A DNA stretch of 64,000 bases, taken from contig NZ_CP060040.1 in the NCBI RefSeq assembly GCF_014211915.1, positions 1,674,001 to 1,738,000 of the forward strand, in the 5' to 3' direction. The DNA comes from Burkholderia cenocepacia (GTDB lineage Bacteria; Pseudomonadota; Gammaproteobacteria; Burkholderiales; Burkholderiaceae). Positions 26,540 to 35,114 of the stretch are shown here, in pieces (position 1 is the stretch's first letter; each line of letters starts with the position of its first letter). Under the pieces are notes generated by a model, which did not search any database, was not told the origin of the DNA, and was given only the letters and a program-made list of their open reading frames with translations. Position numbers and translations under genes: made by a program.

Positions 26540-28309
26540 ATGCATGTCGAGTTGTTCGCGCAGCATCACGCTTGCCCCGGCTGGCAGGGCGACATGGCCC
26601 GACGCATTACCGCATTCGACTGGTCGGCCACCGGGCTGGGCCCGCTCGACGGCTGGTCCGCCAGCCTCGTCGCGGCGGTCCGCACCGTGCTCGCCTCGCC
26701 GTTGCCGCTGGTGATGCTGTGGGGCCGCCCCGGCTACATGATCTACAACGACGCGTATGCCGGATTCGCCGGCGGCCGTCACCCGTATCTGCTCGGTCAG
26801 CCGGTCGAACTCGGCTGGCCCGAAGTCGCCGATTTCAACCGAAACGTGATGAACACCTGCCTCGCCGGCGGCACGCTGTCCTATCGCGACAAGGCCCTCG
26901 TGCTGCTGCGCAGCGGCCGCCCGGAAGATGTCTGGATGGATCTGCACTACAGCCCGCTGCCCGACGACGAGGGTGCACCGGGCGGCGTGCTCGCCGTCGT
27001 GGTCGAGACCACCGAGCGCGTGCTCGCCACGCGCCATCGCGATCGCGCGGAAGCGGCGCTGCAGGCCTCCAATGCCGAGCTGCGCGAGCTGACTGAAACG
27101 CTCGAACAGCGCGTGACCGACGCGATCGCCGAGCGTGCGGCGATCGAGGAGCAGTTGCGTCACGCCCAGAAGATGGAAGCGATCGGCAACCTGACCGGCG
27201 GCATCGCGCACGACTTCAACAACGTGCTGCAGGTGATCAGCGGCAACCTGCAGATCCTCTCCGTCGAACTCGGCGCCCATGCGAGCGCGCAGCCGCGGAT
27301 CGAGAACGCGAACAATGCCGTGCGGCGCGGCGCGCAACTGGCGTCGCACCTGCTCGCGTTCGCGCGACGCCAGCCGCTTGCGCCGACCACGCTGAACCCG
27401 TGCCGGCTGATCGACGGCATGAACGAGATGCTGCACCGCGCGCTCGGCGAAACCGTGCGGATCGTCTCCGCGCTGGCGCCCGACGTCGGCAACGTGCTCG
27501 CCGACCGGCACCAGCTCGAAAACGCGCTGCTGAATCTCGCGATCAATGCGCGCGATGCGATGCGCGGCGGCGGCACGCTGACGATCGCCGCGTACAACAG
27601 CACGCAGCCCGGCCACGCGGCCGGCACGCGCGGCACAACGATGCCGCCCGGCGAATACGTGACGTTCGAGATCGCCGACACGGGCATCGGCATGACGGCC
27701 GACGTGCTCGAACGGGTCTTCGAACCCTTCTTCACGACCAAGCCGGACGGCGAAGGCACCGGGCTCGGGCTCAGCATGGTGTTCGGTTTCGTCAAACAGA
27801 GCGGCGGCCACGTGTCGATCGACAGCACGTCCGGCCAGGGCACCACCGTGCGCCTCACGTTTCCGCGCTGCCACGAGGCAGCCGACGAACCTGCCCGCAC
27901 GCCGCAGCACGACGCGGTGCGCGGCCGCGAAACGATCCTCGTCGTCGAGGACGATGCGGATGTCCGGCTGACGGTGGTCGACATGCTCGCGCAGCTCGGC
28001 TACAAGGTCATCACGGCGTCCGACGGCGAAGCCGCGCTGCGCGTGCTCGACAGCGAAACGCCGATCGATCTGCTGTTTACCGACGTGATCATGCCGGGCC
28101 GCGTGAAGGGCGGCGAACTCGGACGCCGCGCCGCGCTACGCAAGCCGCCGTTGCCGGTGCTGTTCACGTCCGGCTATACGCGCGACGAAATCTTCCACGC
28201 GGGGCGGCTCGACCCCGGCGTGATGCTGCTCGGCAAGCCGTACCGGCGCGACGAACTCGCGGCCCGGATTCGCAGCGTGCTCGATGCGCAGCAGGCCGAC
28301 GCGGCATGA
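26540..28309 (+). CDS. Hybrid sensor histidine kinase / response regulator
   Basis: 589 aa soluble hybrid kinase with no membrane segment. Residues 1-160 form a PAS-like sensor (SPLPLVMLWGRPGYMIYNDAY). Then a coiled coil (EAALQASNAELRELTETLEQ) leads to HisKA, with the phospho-acceptor His at about 224 in GGIAHDFNN. The HATPase has N-box NLAINARDAM and G-boxes ADTGIGM and GEGTGLGLSM. A C-terminal receiver domain starts near 465 (ILVVEDDADVR) with acceptor Asp 515 (LLFTDVIMPG). No output domain follows, so phosphate probably passes to another protein. The start at 26540 has CGGAGC upstream; the frame is open to 26408. Confidence 0.88.
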   Translation: MHVELFAQHHACPGWQGDMARRITAFDWSATGLGPLDGWSASLVAAVRTVLASPLPLVMLWGRPGYMIYNDAYAGFAGGRHPYLLGQPVELGWPEVADFNRNVMNTCLAGGTLSYRDKALVLLRSGRPEDVWMDLHYSPLPDDEGAPGGVLAVVVETTERVLATRHRDRAEAALQASNAELRELTETLEQRVTDAIAERAAIEEQLRHAQKMEAIGNLTGGIAHDFNNVLQVISGNLQILSVELGAHASAQPRIENANNAVRRGAQLASHLLAFARRQPLAPTTLNPCRLIDGMNEMLHRALGETVRIVSALAPDVGNVLADRHQLENALLNLAINARDAMRGGGTLTIAAYNSTQPGHAAGTRGTTMPPGEYVTFEIADTGIGMTADVLERVFEPFFTTKPDGEGTGLGLSMVFGFVKQSGGHVSIDSTSGQGTTVRLTFPRCHEAADEPARTPQHDAVRGRETILVVEDDADVRLTVVDMLAQLGYKVITASDGEAALRVLDSETPIDLLFTDVIMPGRVKGGELGRRAALRKPPLPVLFTSGYTRDEIFHAGRLDPGVMLLGKPYRRDELAARIRSVLDAQQADAA

Positions 28310-28468
28310 CGCATCGCCGATACGGCGCCTTTCGCGATTTCGATCGCCGCTGAATTTTTTGCCCGCGATGTCGATTCCCGTCGCCGTCGCGCGTCGTGTT
28401 GTCGTAACCGATCGTTTTGCCGTCGTACCGCCGGCAAACGCCCTATTCCCGTTCAAGGAGAAACGACA

Positions 28469-28900
28469 ATGCGCGTCATGGTCATCGTCAAAGCCACCGC
28501 CGATTCCGAATCCGGCCAAATGCCCGACACCGAACTCATGGCTGAAATGGGCCGCTTCAATGAAGAACTCGTGAAAGCCGGCATCCTGCTCGCCGCCGAC
28601 GGGTTGCGCCCGAGCAGCCACGGCAAGCGCGTGCACTTTTCCGGCAAGAACCGCTCGATCATCGACGGTCCGTTCGCCGAAACGAAGGAACTCGTCGCCG
28701 GCTACTGGCTGTGGCAGGTCAAATCGATGGAGGAAGCCGTCGAATGGGTGAAGCGCTGCCCGAACCCGATGCCCGGCGACTCCGACATCGAGATCCGCCC
28801 GCTGTTCGAGATGGAGGATTTCGGCGACGCATTCACGCCGGAGCTGCGCGAGCAGGAAGCGCGGATGCGTGCGGAAGTCGACGCCCGACAGCAGCGCTGA
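28469..28900 (+). CDS. YciI/DGPF-domain protein
   Basis: 143 aa. The fold signature is clear: MRVMVIVKA, DGLRPSSHGKRV, the DGPFAETKELVAGYWLWQV core and MEEAVEWVKRCPNP. YciI-like proteins have a dimeric ferredoxin-like fold with a conserved His/Asp pair; their activity is mostly unknown, and DGPF members often accompany ECF sigma factors. None is adjacent here; the next gene is a DinB-family protein. The start is preceded by AAGGAGAAACGACA. Confidence 0.85.
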   Translation: MRVMVIVKATADSESGQMPDTELMAEMGRFNEELVKAGILLAADGLRPSSHGKRVHFSGKNRSIIDGPFAETKELVAGYWLWQVKSMEEAVEWVKRCPNPMPGDSDIEIRPLFEMEDFGDAFTPELREQEARMRAEVDARQQR

Positions 28901-28938
28901 GCGGCAGGCCGGCGGCGCACGCGCCCCGGAGGAGCCGG

Positions 28939-28996
28939 TTGACGAGCCCCGGTCAGTAACGTATCGTTTTGACACGTTACTGACCGGGGCTCGTCA
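28939..28996 (+). promoter_or_regulatory. Promoter inside a perfect 23-bp inverted repeat
   Basis: Arms 28940-28962 and 28974-28996 are exact reverse complements with an 11-base spacer. The second arm ends on the A of the dinB ATG. A candidate promoter lies inside: TTGACG (28939-28944), 17 bases, TATCGT (28962-28967). A repressor dimer on the repeat would cover -35, -10 and start site. If instead transcription enters from upstream, the hairpin would hide the dinB ribosome site. Confidence 0.6.
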
Positions 28997-29802
28997 TGCA
29001 TTCCCGTTTCGACCGTTTCCGCTCGACCCCGCTCGGCGCCCAGCTCGAAGCGCTGATCGAACAGCCCGAGCGCTATCTCGAGTTCGCGGCGCTGTCGCGC
29101 GTCGGCGTCGCCGCGATCGGCGCGATTCAGGACGAGATCGCGCACAAATTCCCCGAAATCGAAGCCGACACGACGGCCCGCCAGTTCTGCGGCGCGATGG
29201 TCGCCGACGTGATGCGCCGCCGCGGCCACGAGGTCGTGCAGGCGCGCGGCCGGCTCGGCGGTGCGCTGTTCAGCTATGGCGCGGTGTTCAGCGCGTGCCC
29301 GCACCGGCTGCCGTTCGCCGATGTCGTCGCCGCGCTGGCGCACATGCCGGCCCGGCTCGCCGCCTATGCGGCGCATGTGCCGGCCGCGCTGGCCACGCGC
29401 CGCCCGGCCGGCACCGGCTTCTCGCTGGTCGAACATGCGTGCCACCTGCGCGATCTCGATGCGGTGTTCGCCGCGCGCATCGACGCCGTGCGCACGGCCG
29501 AGTTGCCCGTGATCGAGTCCGTCGACGGCACCGCGCTCGCCGCGCAACGCGACTACCTCGCGCAGCCGCTCGATCTCGCCGTCGCGGCGTTCGGCAGCGG
29601 GCGCACCGCGCTGTGCGCCACCGTGGCCGCGCTGGAACCGGCGCAACTCGCACGCTGCGGGCTGCGCGACGGCATCCGCCGCATGTCGCTCGACGAACTC
29701 GTGCGCGAGTTGCTCGACCACGACCGTACGCACCTGCTCGAACTCGACGAACTGCTCGCCGAACTCGAATTGCCGCCGCTTCCTTCAGCACACGCCGCAT
29801 GA
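28996..29802 (+). CDS. DinB-family protein
   Basis: 268 aa. The second half is a DinB-like four-helix bundle, with the putative metal His residues in FSLVEHACHLRDLDAVF and ELLDHDRTHLLELDELL. The first 110 residues (RYLEFAALSRVGVAAIGAIQDEI and following) are an extra helical region I cannot assign. DinB relatives include metal-dependent thiol-S-transferases such as bacillithiol or mycothiol enzymes. The start overlaps the end of a perfect inverted repeat, and the stop overlaps the next gene's start (ATGA), so the two are translationally coupled. Confidence 0.75.
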   Translation: MHSRFDRFRSTPLGAQLEALIEQPERYLEFAALSRVGVAAIGAIQDEIAHKFPEIEADTTARQFCGAMVADVMRRRGHEVVQARGRLGGALFSYGAVFSACPHRLPFADVVAALAHMPARLAAYAAHVPAALATRRPAGTGFSLVEHACHLRDLDAVFAARIDAVRTAELPVIESVDGTALAAQRDYLAQPLDLAVAAFGSGRTALCATVAALEPAQLARCGLRDGIRRMSLDELVRELLDHDRTHLLELDELLAELELPPLPSAHAA

Positions 29803-30539
29803 TCCAGCCCACGCCCGTCGTCTTCATTCACGGTTTCATCGGCACGTTCGACGTGCGCGGATGGAACGGCCCGCATCTGCGCCCCGACCTGCTCGGCTAC
29901 GGCGTGCATCGCGCCGCGCCGCCCGACCCGATCTCGCTTGCCGCGCAAGTCGAGCATGTGCGACAAACCGTCGAGATGCACTTCGGGATGCAGCCGGTCG
30001 ATGTCGTCGGCCATTCGGTCGGCGGCGCGATCGCGATGCTGTTCGCGCATGCGCACCCCGAACGCGTGCGGCGCATCGTCAACGTCGAAGGCAACTTCAC
30101 GCTCGACGATGCGTTCTGGTCGGCATCGGTCGGCCGCATGACGCCCGGCGAAGCCGATGCGATGCTCGACGGCCTGCGCGCGGCCCCGCTCGACTGGCTG
30201 CGCGGCGCGATCGACCACCCGACGCCCGGCCAGCTCGACGACGCACGCCGCTCGCTCGCGCATCAGCCGGCATCGACGCTGCGCGCGATGGGCCGCTCGG
30301 TGGTCGACACGACCGGCGATGCGGGCTACCTGCCGGCGCTCGCACTGGTGTTCGACCGTCATCCCGTCTGGCTGATCGCCGGCGAACGCTCGCGCGCGGG
30401 CTGGCACGTGCCGGCCTTCGCGCTCGCACGCTGCGCCGGCTTCGACACGATCGCCGGCTGCGGGCACCTGATCGCGGCCGAGCGGCCCGACGCATTGCGC
30501 GCCACCCTCGAACGCATCGTAGGCGAGCCGTCTGCCTGA
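29799..30539 (+). CDS. Alpha/beta hydrolase
   Basis: 246 aa. The oxyanion segment is VVFIHGFIGTF, the nucleophile elbow VVGHSVGGAIAML gives the catalytic Ser near residue 70, and the His lies in IAGCGHLIAAERPDAL. A typical lid region is present between residues 105 and 180. Substrate is unknown; the fold suits esterases, lactonases and haloperoxidase-like enzymes. The start overlaps the DinB stop as ATGA, so both are probably under the inverted-repeat promoter at 28939-28996. Confidence 0.85.
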   Translation: MIQPTPVVFIHGFIGTFDVRGWNGPHLRPDLLGYGVHRAAPPDPISLAAQVEHVRQTVEMHFGMQPVDVVGHSVGGAIAMLFAHAHPERVRRIVNVEGNFTLDDAFWSASVGRMTPGEADAMLDGLRAAPLDWLRGAIDHPTPGQLDDARRSLAHQPASTLRAMGRSVVDTTGDAGYLPALALVFDRHPVWLIAGERSRAGWHVPAFALARCAGFDTIAGCGHLIAAERPDALRATLERIVGEPSA

Positions 30540-30635
30540 CAACCCGTAGGATTCGCCGAAATATGGTTGAAAGGCGCGGTTGCTAGAGTCGCCGGAACAG
30601 GGTTTTCCCGGCATCCGGCCGGACTGGATCGACAC

Positions 30636-31523
30636 ATGCAAGGATCGATGCGCCTGGCACGTACTTTCTGGCTGCTTCTGCTGCTCGCCGTCACGAGCCC
30701 TGCCTTCGCCTTTCACGCGCGGGTCGTCGCGATTCCGAGCGCCGCGATGAGCGAAACGCTCAAGGCCACCATCGTGCTGCCCGACGATTACGCGCGCGAC
30801 AACCACGGCGAACGTTACCCCGTCGTCTATCTGCTGCACGGCTCGGGCGGCGACCATACCGACTGGACGTCGAACACGCACATCGCCGCGCTCGCCGACC
30901 GTTATCACGTGATCCTCGTGATGCCCGACGGCGGACACGAAAGCTGGTACATCGACAGCCCGTTCGATTCGGGCAGCCGCTACGAGACCTTCGTCGGCGA
31001 TGAAGTCGTGTCCTATGTCGACCTGCATTTCCGCACGATCGCCACCCAGCATGCGCGCGCGATCACCGGGCTCAGCATGGGCGGCTTCGGCGCACTGCGC
31101 ATCGCGCTCGACCGGCCCGAGACGTTCGGCGCGGTCGGCAGCATCAGCGGCGCGGTCGATCCGCGCTGCTGCACGGACGAGCCGGGGATCGCCCACGTGT
31201 TCGGCGATCCCGACCGCCATCCGTCGTTCTGGAACCGCAACGTGATCGCCGAAAGCGCGCGGGCGTTCGTGCGCGCGCATCTCGACCTGACGATCGATTG
31301 CGGCCGCGATGATGCATTCGTCGATTCGAACCGCACGCTGCACGAACGGCTCGTCGCGCTCGGCGTGCCGCACGACTATGCGGAGCGGCCGGGCGGCCAT
31401 ACGTGGGATTACTGGGCGAATGCGATCCGCTACCAGATGCGGTTCTTCGCGACGTCGTTCCAGCATCGCGGTTACGCGTCTCGTGCCGCGCCGTCCGCGC
31501 CGGGCATGACGCGCGCGGGCTGA
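30636..31523 (+). CDS. Secreted esterase (esterase D / antigen-85-like fold)
   Basis: 295 aa. A signal peptide (FWLLLLLAVTSPAFA) precedes an Esterase-family domain: PVVYLLHGSGGDHTDW, VILVMPDGGHESWYID, the nucleophile elbow ITGLSMGGFGALR and the catalytic His in PGGHTWDYW. It should act in the periplasm or outside, on acyl esters. Two ATGs fit: 30636, and 30648 with AAGGA only 3 bases away; I use the first. The gene lies about 100 bases after the hydrolase and may have its own promoter. Confidence 0.82.
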   Translation: MQGSMRLARTFWLLLLLAVTSPAFAFHARVVAIPSAAMSETLKATIVLPDDYARDNHGERYPVVYLLHGSGGDHTDWTSNTHIAALADRYHVILVMPDGGHESWYIDSPFDSGSRYETFVGDEVVSYVDLHFRTIATQHARAITGLSMGGFGALRIALDRPETFGAVGSISGAVDPRCCTDEPGIAHVFGDPDRHPSFWNRNVIAESARAFVRAHLDLTIDCGRDDAFVDSNRTLHERLVALGVPHDYAERPGGHTWDYWANAIRYQMRFFATSFQHRGYASRAAPSAPGMTRAG

Positions 31524-31683
31524 CGCACGGCTAGCCCTTAGCCTTTGCAGCGGCGGCTATCCGGTCGCAGGCTGCCAGGCCTGAAAATCGAAACGGGATG
31601 ATGGACCGGCACGCCGGGCAACACACCCGGCAAGAAGATGAACGCGCGCCGCCCGACGCGCGAAAAGAGAAACGACGAAGCCG

Positions 31684-31914
31684 TCAGTTGCCGTGCGTGG
31701 TGTCCGCGCCGACGACGCGATCGAAGAATTCCTGCGCACGCGCCAGCTCGTCGAGCGCGCGATCGAGACGCGACATCGCGCGGGCGTATTCGGCCGACGA
31801 GCCGTCGTCGTCGCTTTCGCCGCGCACCGCGCGAAACGCCTGGTCGACGTTGCGCGTCGCTTCGACGAAGCGTTGTGCGGCCTGTGCTTCCGGCGAACAG
31901 ATGTGGGTCGACAT
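31684..31914 (-). CDS. Small hypothetical protein
   Basis: 76 aa, start ATG 31914 with GGGAGGAG ideally placed upstream. The sequence is acidic, predicted helical, with no signal peptide. Segments such as QAAQRFVEATRNVDQAFRAV and ALDELARAQEFFDRVVGAD suggest a small helical bundle. No known family is recognised. The strong ribosome site supports a real gene. Confidence 0.6.
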   Translation of the reverse strand: MSTHICSPEAQAAQRFVEATRNVDQAFRAVRGESDDDGSSAEYARAMSRLDRALDELARAQEFFDRVVGADTTHGN

Positions 31915-32121
31915 CGACACTCCTCCCTCGGGATTGCAGTGTGAAGCACGCCGACGCTCAGTGTGCGTGGTACGCATGTCGGCGGCATGAACCACGAGCC
32001 GTCGCGTGTCGACGCATCGGCCGCCGCACCGCGCGCTTCGTGCCGATTGTCGCTCCGCGCTCGCCGCTCCGCTACGGCGAGATTGCAACAAATTCTTGCG
32101 CGAACGGCTACGCGCGTGGCG

Positions 32122-33021
32122 TCACGCGCGCCCGACGCGCGGATGCGCCAACCCCGCGAACGCGGCCGCTTCGCCCGGCGACAGGTCGAACAGATCGCCG
32201 GTGAGATCGCGCGGATGCTCGGCCGCGGGCCGGTTGCGCAGGCGCGCGACATGCGTGGGCGCGACATACGCGGCGGCCGTTTCGAGCGGCGGCACGTCGA
32301 ACAGATCGCGCGTGACGCCGCGCACGGCATCCGTCGGCGAACGGCCGCGCAGGCGCGCGACCAGCTCGACGAAGCGATCGAAATCGCCCGCGCGCGTGGC
32401 CTTGTTCACTTCCGCGAGATCGCGCGCCTTCAGCACGCACGGCTGCGCAAGCCGCACGAAATACGGCGCCTCGAGCTCGACCGACAGCGCGAGCGGGTAG
32501 CTCTTGCCCGTCTGCTCCTTCGCCCGCCCGATGCAGTCGACCACGGCCGCCCCTTGCGCGGCGCCCAGCGGCTTGCCGGTGCTCACGCTGCGCAGGTGGT
32601 CGGGAAACACGCGCAACTGCGTGCCGACCGTCAGCGCGGTGGACGACGCGCACACGAGCGCGTAGTGCTGCTCACGACGCCGGCCCGACGGCAACGTCGA
32701 GCGGCTGGCGATGAACGTATGCGGCGGCAACGGCCGCACCTGCCCGCTGGCGTCGACCCACGCATTCCACAGCAGCGCGTCCTTGCGCGCGCCCGCACGC
32801 GGACGCGACGCGACCGGCGAAAACAGCGCGAGCAACGAACCCGTGCGATGCGCGGCGACTTGCGCGCTGCTGCCGAGCGGCTGGTTGATGCCCCACAGAA
32901 AACGCCCGCCCCCGAGCCGGCGCTCCCATTCCTTGCGGAGCACGACGGTCGGCAGTTCCTCGCCGGACTCGGTACCGATCTTGGTCCAGCAGAACGTGGG
33001 AGGGAGGTGTTTCAGTGTCAT
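32122..33021 (-). CDS. Uncharacterised protein, divergent from a small regulator
   Basis: 299 aa; start ATG 33021 is the best fit, with the frame open to 33240. The N-terminus PPTFCWTKIGTESGEELPTVVLRKEWERRLGGGRFLWGIN has the look of a conserved family I know only as uncharacterised. A beta-rich middle follows (TQLRVFPDHLRSV; YPLALSVELEAPYFVRLAQP). The last 100 residues include two repeated short units (TRDLFDVPPLETAAAYVAP; TGDLFDLSPGEAAAFAGLA). There is no signal peptide. A helix-turn-helix protein is encoded divergently 69 bases away, an arrangement common in accessory or defence modules, but I cannot assign a function. Confidence 0.6.
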   Translation of the reverse strand: MTLKHLPPTFCWTKIGTESGEELPTVVLRKEWERRLGGGRFLWGINQPLGSSAQVAAHRTGSLLALFSPVASRPRAGARKDALLWNAWVDASGQVRPLPPHTFIASRSTLPSGRRREQHYALVCASSTALTVGTQLRVFPDHLRSVSTGKPLGAAQGAAVVDCIGRAKEQTGKSYPLALSVELEAPYFVRLAQPCVLKARDLAEVNKATRAGDFDRFVELVARLRGRSPTDAVRGVTRDLFDVPPLETAAAYVAPTHVARLRNRPAAEHPRDLTGDLFDLSPGEAAAFAGLAHPRVGRA

Positions 33022-33090
33022 CAACTTTCTCGGGATACAGCCTCGCTGCTGACAGCAAGCCCATTCAACAGCCGTAACTGTATAGGTATA

Positions 33091-33438
33091 ATGCATCACA
33101 TGGAAGCCCCGGACCAGGATTTTCCCGTTCAAGACCTGTTGCGCCGCCTGATGGCAGATACACGCTCGTCCAGCGAAATCGCGCGACTTTCCGGGGTCAG
33201 CCAGCCCACCGTATCGCGCCTTCGGCTGTCGAACGGGCACCGGCTGCGCCGTAGCGCGCCATTCAACAAGCTATGCAGTTTCTATGGTGTCGATACCGAG
33301 CCGTCGCGCCGCCGATACAACGACCTGCTGCGCGACGCGATCGTCGACGCGTGGGACGGCTCGGACGAGCACGGGCGCGCACTGCTGGTCGTGATTCAGG
33401 GGCTGAAGGATTTGCAGGCGAAGGCAGATGACGGGTAA
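33091..33438 (+). CDS. Small helix-turn-helix regulator (XRE-like)
   Basis: 115 aa (112 if ATG 33100 is used). Residues 20-60 form a helix-turn-helix: SSEIARLSGVSQPTVSRLRLSNG. The rest is helical and basic, with YNDLLRDAIVDAWDG. A perfect -10 hexamer TATAAT (33087-33092) overlaps the first ATG. If used, the transcript would start about at the second ATG, making it leaderless. It probably controls itself and the divergent 299-aa gene. Confidence 0.72.
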   Translation: MHHMEAPDQDFPVQDLLRRLMADTRSSSEIARLSGVSQPTVSRLRLSNGHRLRRSAPFNKLCSFYGVDTEPSRRRYNDLLRDAIVDAWDGSDEHGRALLVVIQGLKDLQAKADDG

Positions 33439-33456
33439 TCGCGGCAACGTACCCGG

Positions 33457-33654
33457 TCATTCATCGAGATTGAACGTGATCGGCACGCGCGCTCGCATCG
33501 GCGTCGGCGTGCCGTTTTCTACCTGCGCGGCGCAGCGGCTTGCCAGTACCGCATCGCGCGTCGCGGCATCGAGGCGCGGATAGCCCCTGCCGGGCGGCAG
33601 CGACACGCGCGGCGACCGCCCGGCCGCATCGGTTTCCGGTTCGACGAGCGCGGT
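33457..33654 (-). pseudogene. tonB C-terminal remnant downstream of pqqE
   Basis: The last 65 codons of this frame match the TonB C-terminal domain pattern: an AGRSPRVSLPPGRGYPRLD start, ATRDAVLASRCAAQVENGTP and the end RARVPITFNLDE. Nothing upstream in frame resembles the TonB membrane anchor or Pro-rich spacer; the frame runs into pqqE read in another phase. No start or ribosome site is seen. It is probably what remains of an energy-transducer gene once linked to the TonB receptor at 40652-42985. Confidence 0.65.
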
Positions 33655-33691
33655 GCCGTGTTTCCCCTGCCGTCGTCCGGGCCGCGCCTCG

Positions 33692-34831
33692 TCAGCAATC
33701 GCACGCCGCGCCGCATTGCGCGAGCGAATTCTCCTTGCTGCGAAAAACCAGCGGCTGTTCGTCGCTCGGCGCACGACGTCGCGCGAACTGCACGGCCTGT
33801 TCGACCTGACCGTGATGGGCGGACTTCGCGCACACCGGGTCGGCCTCCCGCGGATCGCCGGCCAGCAGGTAGGCCTGACACCGGCAACCGCCGTGATCCG
33901 CATGCCGCTCGTCGCACGTGCGACACGGCTCGCGCATCCAGTCGTCGCCACGAAACGCGTTGAACGCGTCGCTGTCGTACCAGATGTCCCGCAGCGACCG
34001 GTCGCGCACGTTCGGCAACGCGAGCCCCGGCAGCGACCGCGCGGCATGGCACGGCAGCGCGGTACCGTCCGGCGCGACGCCGAGGAACACCGAGCCCCAG
34101 CCGTTCATGCAGGCCTTCGGGCGGCGCTCGAAATAGTCGGGCACGACGAACAGGATCTTGCAACGCTCGCCGATCAGCTTGCGATAGCGGTTGACCGTGT
34201 CCTCCGCCTCGCGCACCTGCTCGACGGTCGGCATCAGTTGGTCGCGATTGAGCATCGCCCAGCCGTAATACTGCGTGTTCGCGAGCTCCAGGTAGTCGGC
34301 GCCGAGATCGAGCGCCATCTCGATGATCTGTCCCACGTGCGGCAGGTTGTAGCGATGCAGCACGCAGTTGAGCACCATCGGGTAGCCGTGCGCCTTGATC
34401 AGCCGCGCCACGTCGCGCTTCAGTTCGAACGTGCGCGTGCTGGTCAGGAAATCGTTCAGCTCGCGCGTCGAATCCTGCAGCGACAACTGGATGTGATCGA
34501 GCCCGGCGGCCTTGAGCCGCTCGATGCGCGCGACGTTCAGCCCGATGCCCGACGTGATCAGGTTCGTATAGAAGCCGAGCCCGCGCGCATGCGCGACGAG
34601 CGTCTCGAGGTCGCCGCGCTGCAGCGGCTCGCCGCCCGAGAAGCCGATCTGCGCGGCGCCGAGCGCGCGCGCGTCGCTGATGACCGTGCGCCACGCATCG
34701 GTGTCGAGTTCCGCGCCGTGCGTCGCGAAGTCGACCGGGTTGTAGCAGAACGCGCAGTGCAGCGGGCAGCGGTACGTGAGTTCCGCGAGCAGCCACAGCG
34801 GCGCGGACGGACGGGGGGTGTCGGGCGTCAT
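33692..34831 (-). CDS. pqqE: PQQ biosynthesis radical SAM enzyme
   Basis: 379 aa radical SAM protein that forms the Glu-Tyr crosslink in the PqqA peptide. The SAM cluster Cys are C22, C26 and C29 (YRCPLHCAFCYNP). The SPASM region carries the auxiliary-cluster Cys: CMNGWGSVFLG, LPCHAA, CRTCDERHADHGGCRCQ and DPVCAKS. It requires PqqD as peptide chaperone, encoded directly upstream (TGACATG junction). The C-terminus is close to the usual length with a slightly divergent last 15 residues. It is the last intact gene of pqqABCDE. Confidence 0.95.
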   Translation of the reverse strand: MTPDTPRPSAPLWLLAELTYRCPLHCAFCYNPVDFATHGAELDTDAWRTVISDARALGAAQIGFSGGEPLQRGDLETLVAHARGLGFYTNLITSGIGLNVARIERLKAAGLDHIQLSLQDSTRELNDFLTSTRTFELKRDVARLIKAHGYPMVLNCVLHRYNLPHVGQIIEMALDLGADYLELANTQYYGWAMLNRDQLMPTVEQVREAEDTVNRYRKLIGERCKILFVVPDYFERRPKACMNGWGSVFLGVAPDGTALPCHAARSLPGLALPNVRDRSLRDIWYDSDAFNAFRGDDWMREPCRTCDERHADHGGCRCQAYLLAGDPREADPVCAKSAHHGQVEQAVQFARRRAPSDEQPLVFRSKENSLAQCGAACDC

Positions 34832-34832
34832 G

Positions 34833-35114
34833 TCAGTCCAGCCAGCCGCGCAGTCGCGCATGATCGAGAAAACGGTACACGTCGGTCGCGAGATCCGATT
34901 GCATGAACAGGCGCTCGAGCTCGCCGATGATGTCGTCCAGTTCGCGCGTGCCGTCGCAGCGCGCGAGAATCTCGCCGGCGCTCGGGTTCAGCTTGACCAT
35001 GCCCTCCGGATAGAGGAGCACGTACGCATCCTGGGCCGCCTCCCATTGCAGGCGGTACATGCCCCTGAGGCAGGGGCGCAGCGGCACGCCGCTGGCGGCT
35101 TCGATCGCGTTCAT
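34833..35114 (-). CDS. pqqD: PQQ biosynthesis peptide chaperone
   Basis: 93 aa, normal PqqD size. The winged-helix RRE-type core reads [30 protein letters not shown] followed by [23 protein letters not shown]. It binds PqqA and presents it to PqqE. The start overlaps the pqqC stop as ATGA and the stop is one base before pqqE, so all are translationally coupled. Confidence 0.95.
   Translation of the reverse strand: MNAIEAASGVPLRPCLRGMYRLQWEAAQDAYVLLYPEGMVKLNPSAGEILARCDGTRELDDIIGELERLFMQSDLATDVYRFLDHARLRGWLD

Noticed and set aside
28334..28359. GCGAT-TTCG-ATCGC hairpin and T-run after the histidine kinase
   Set aside because: The 5-bp stem is separated from the T-run by seven bases, too weak to call a terminator.
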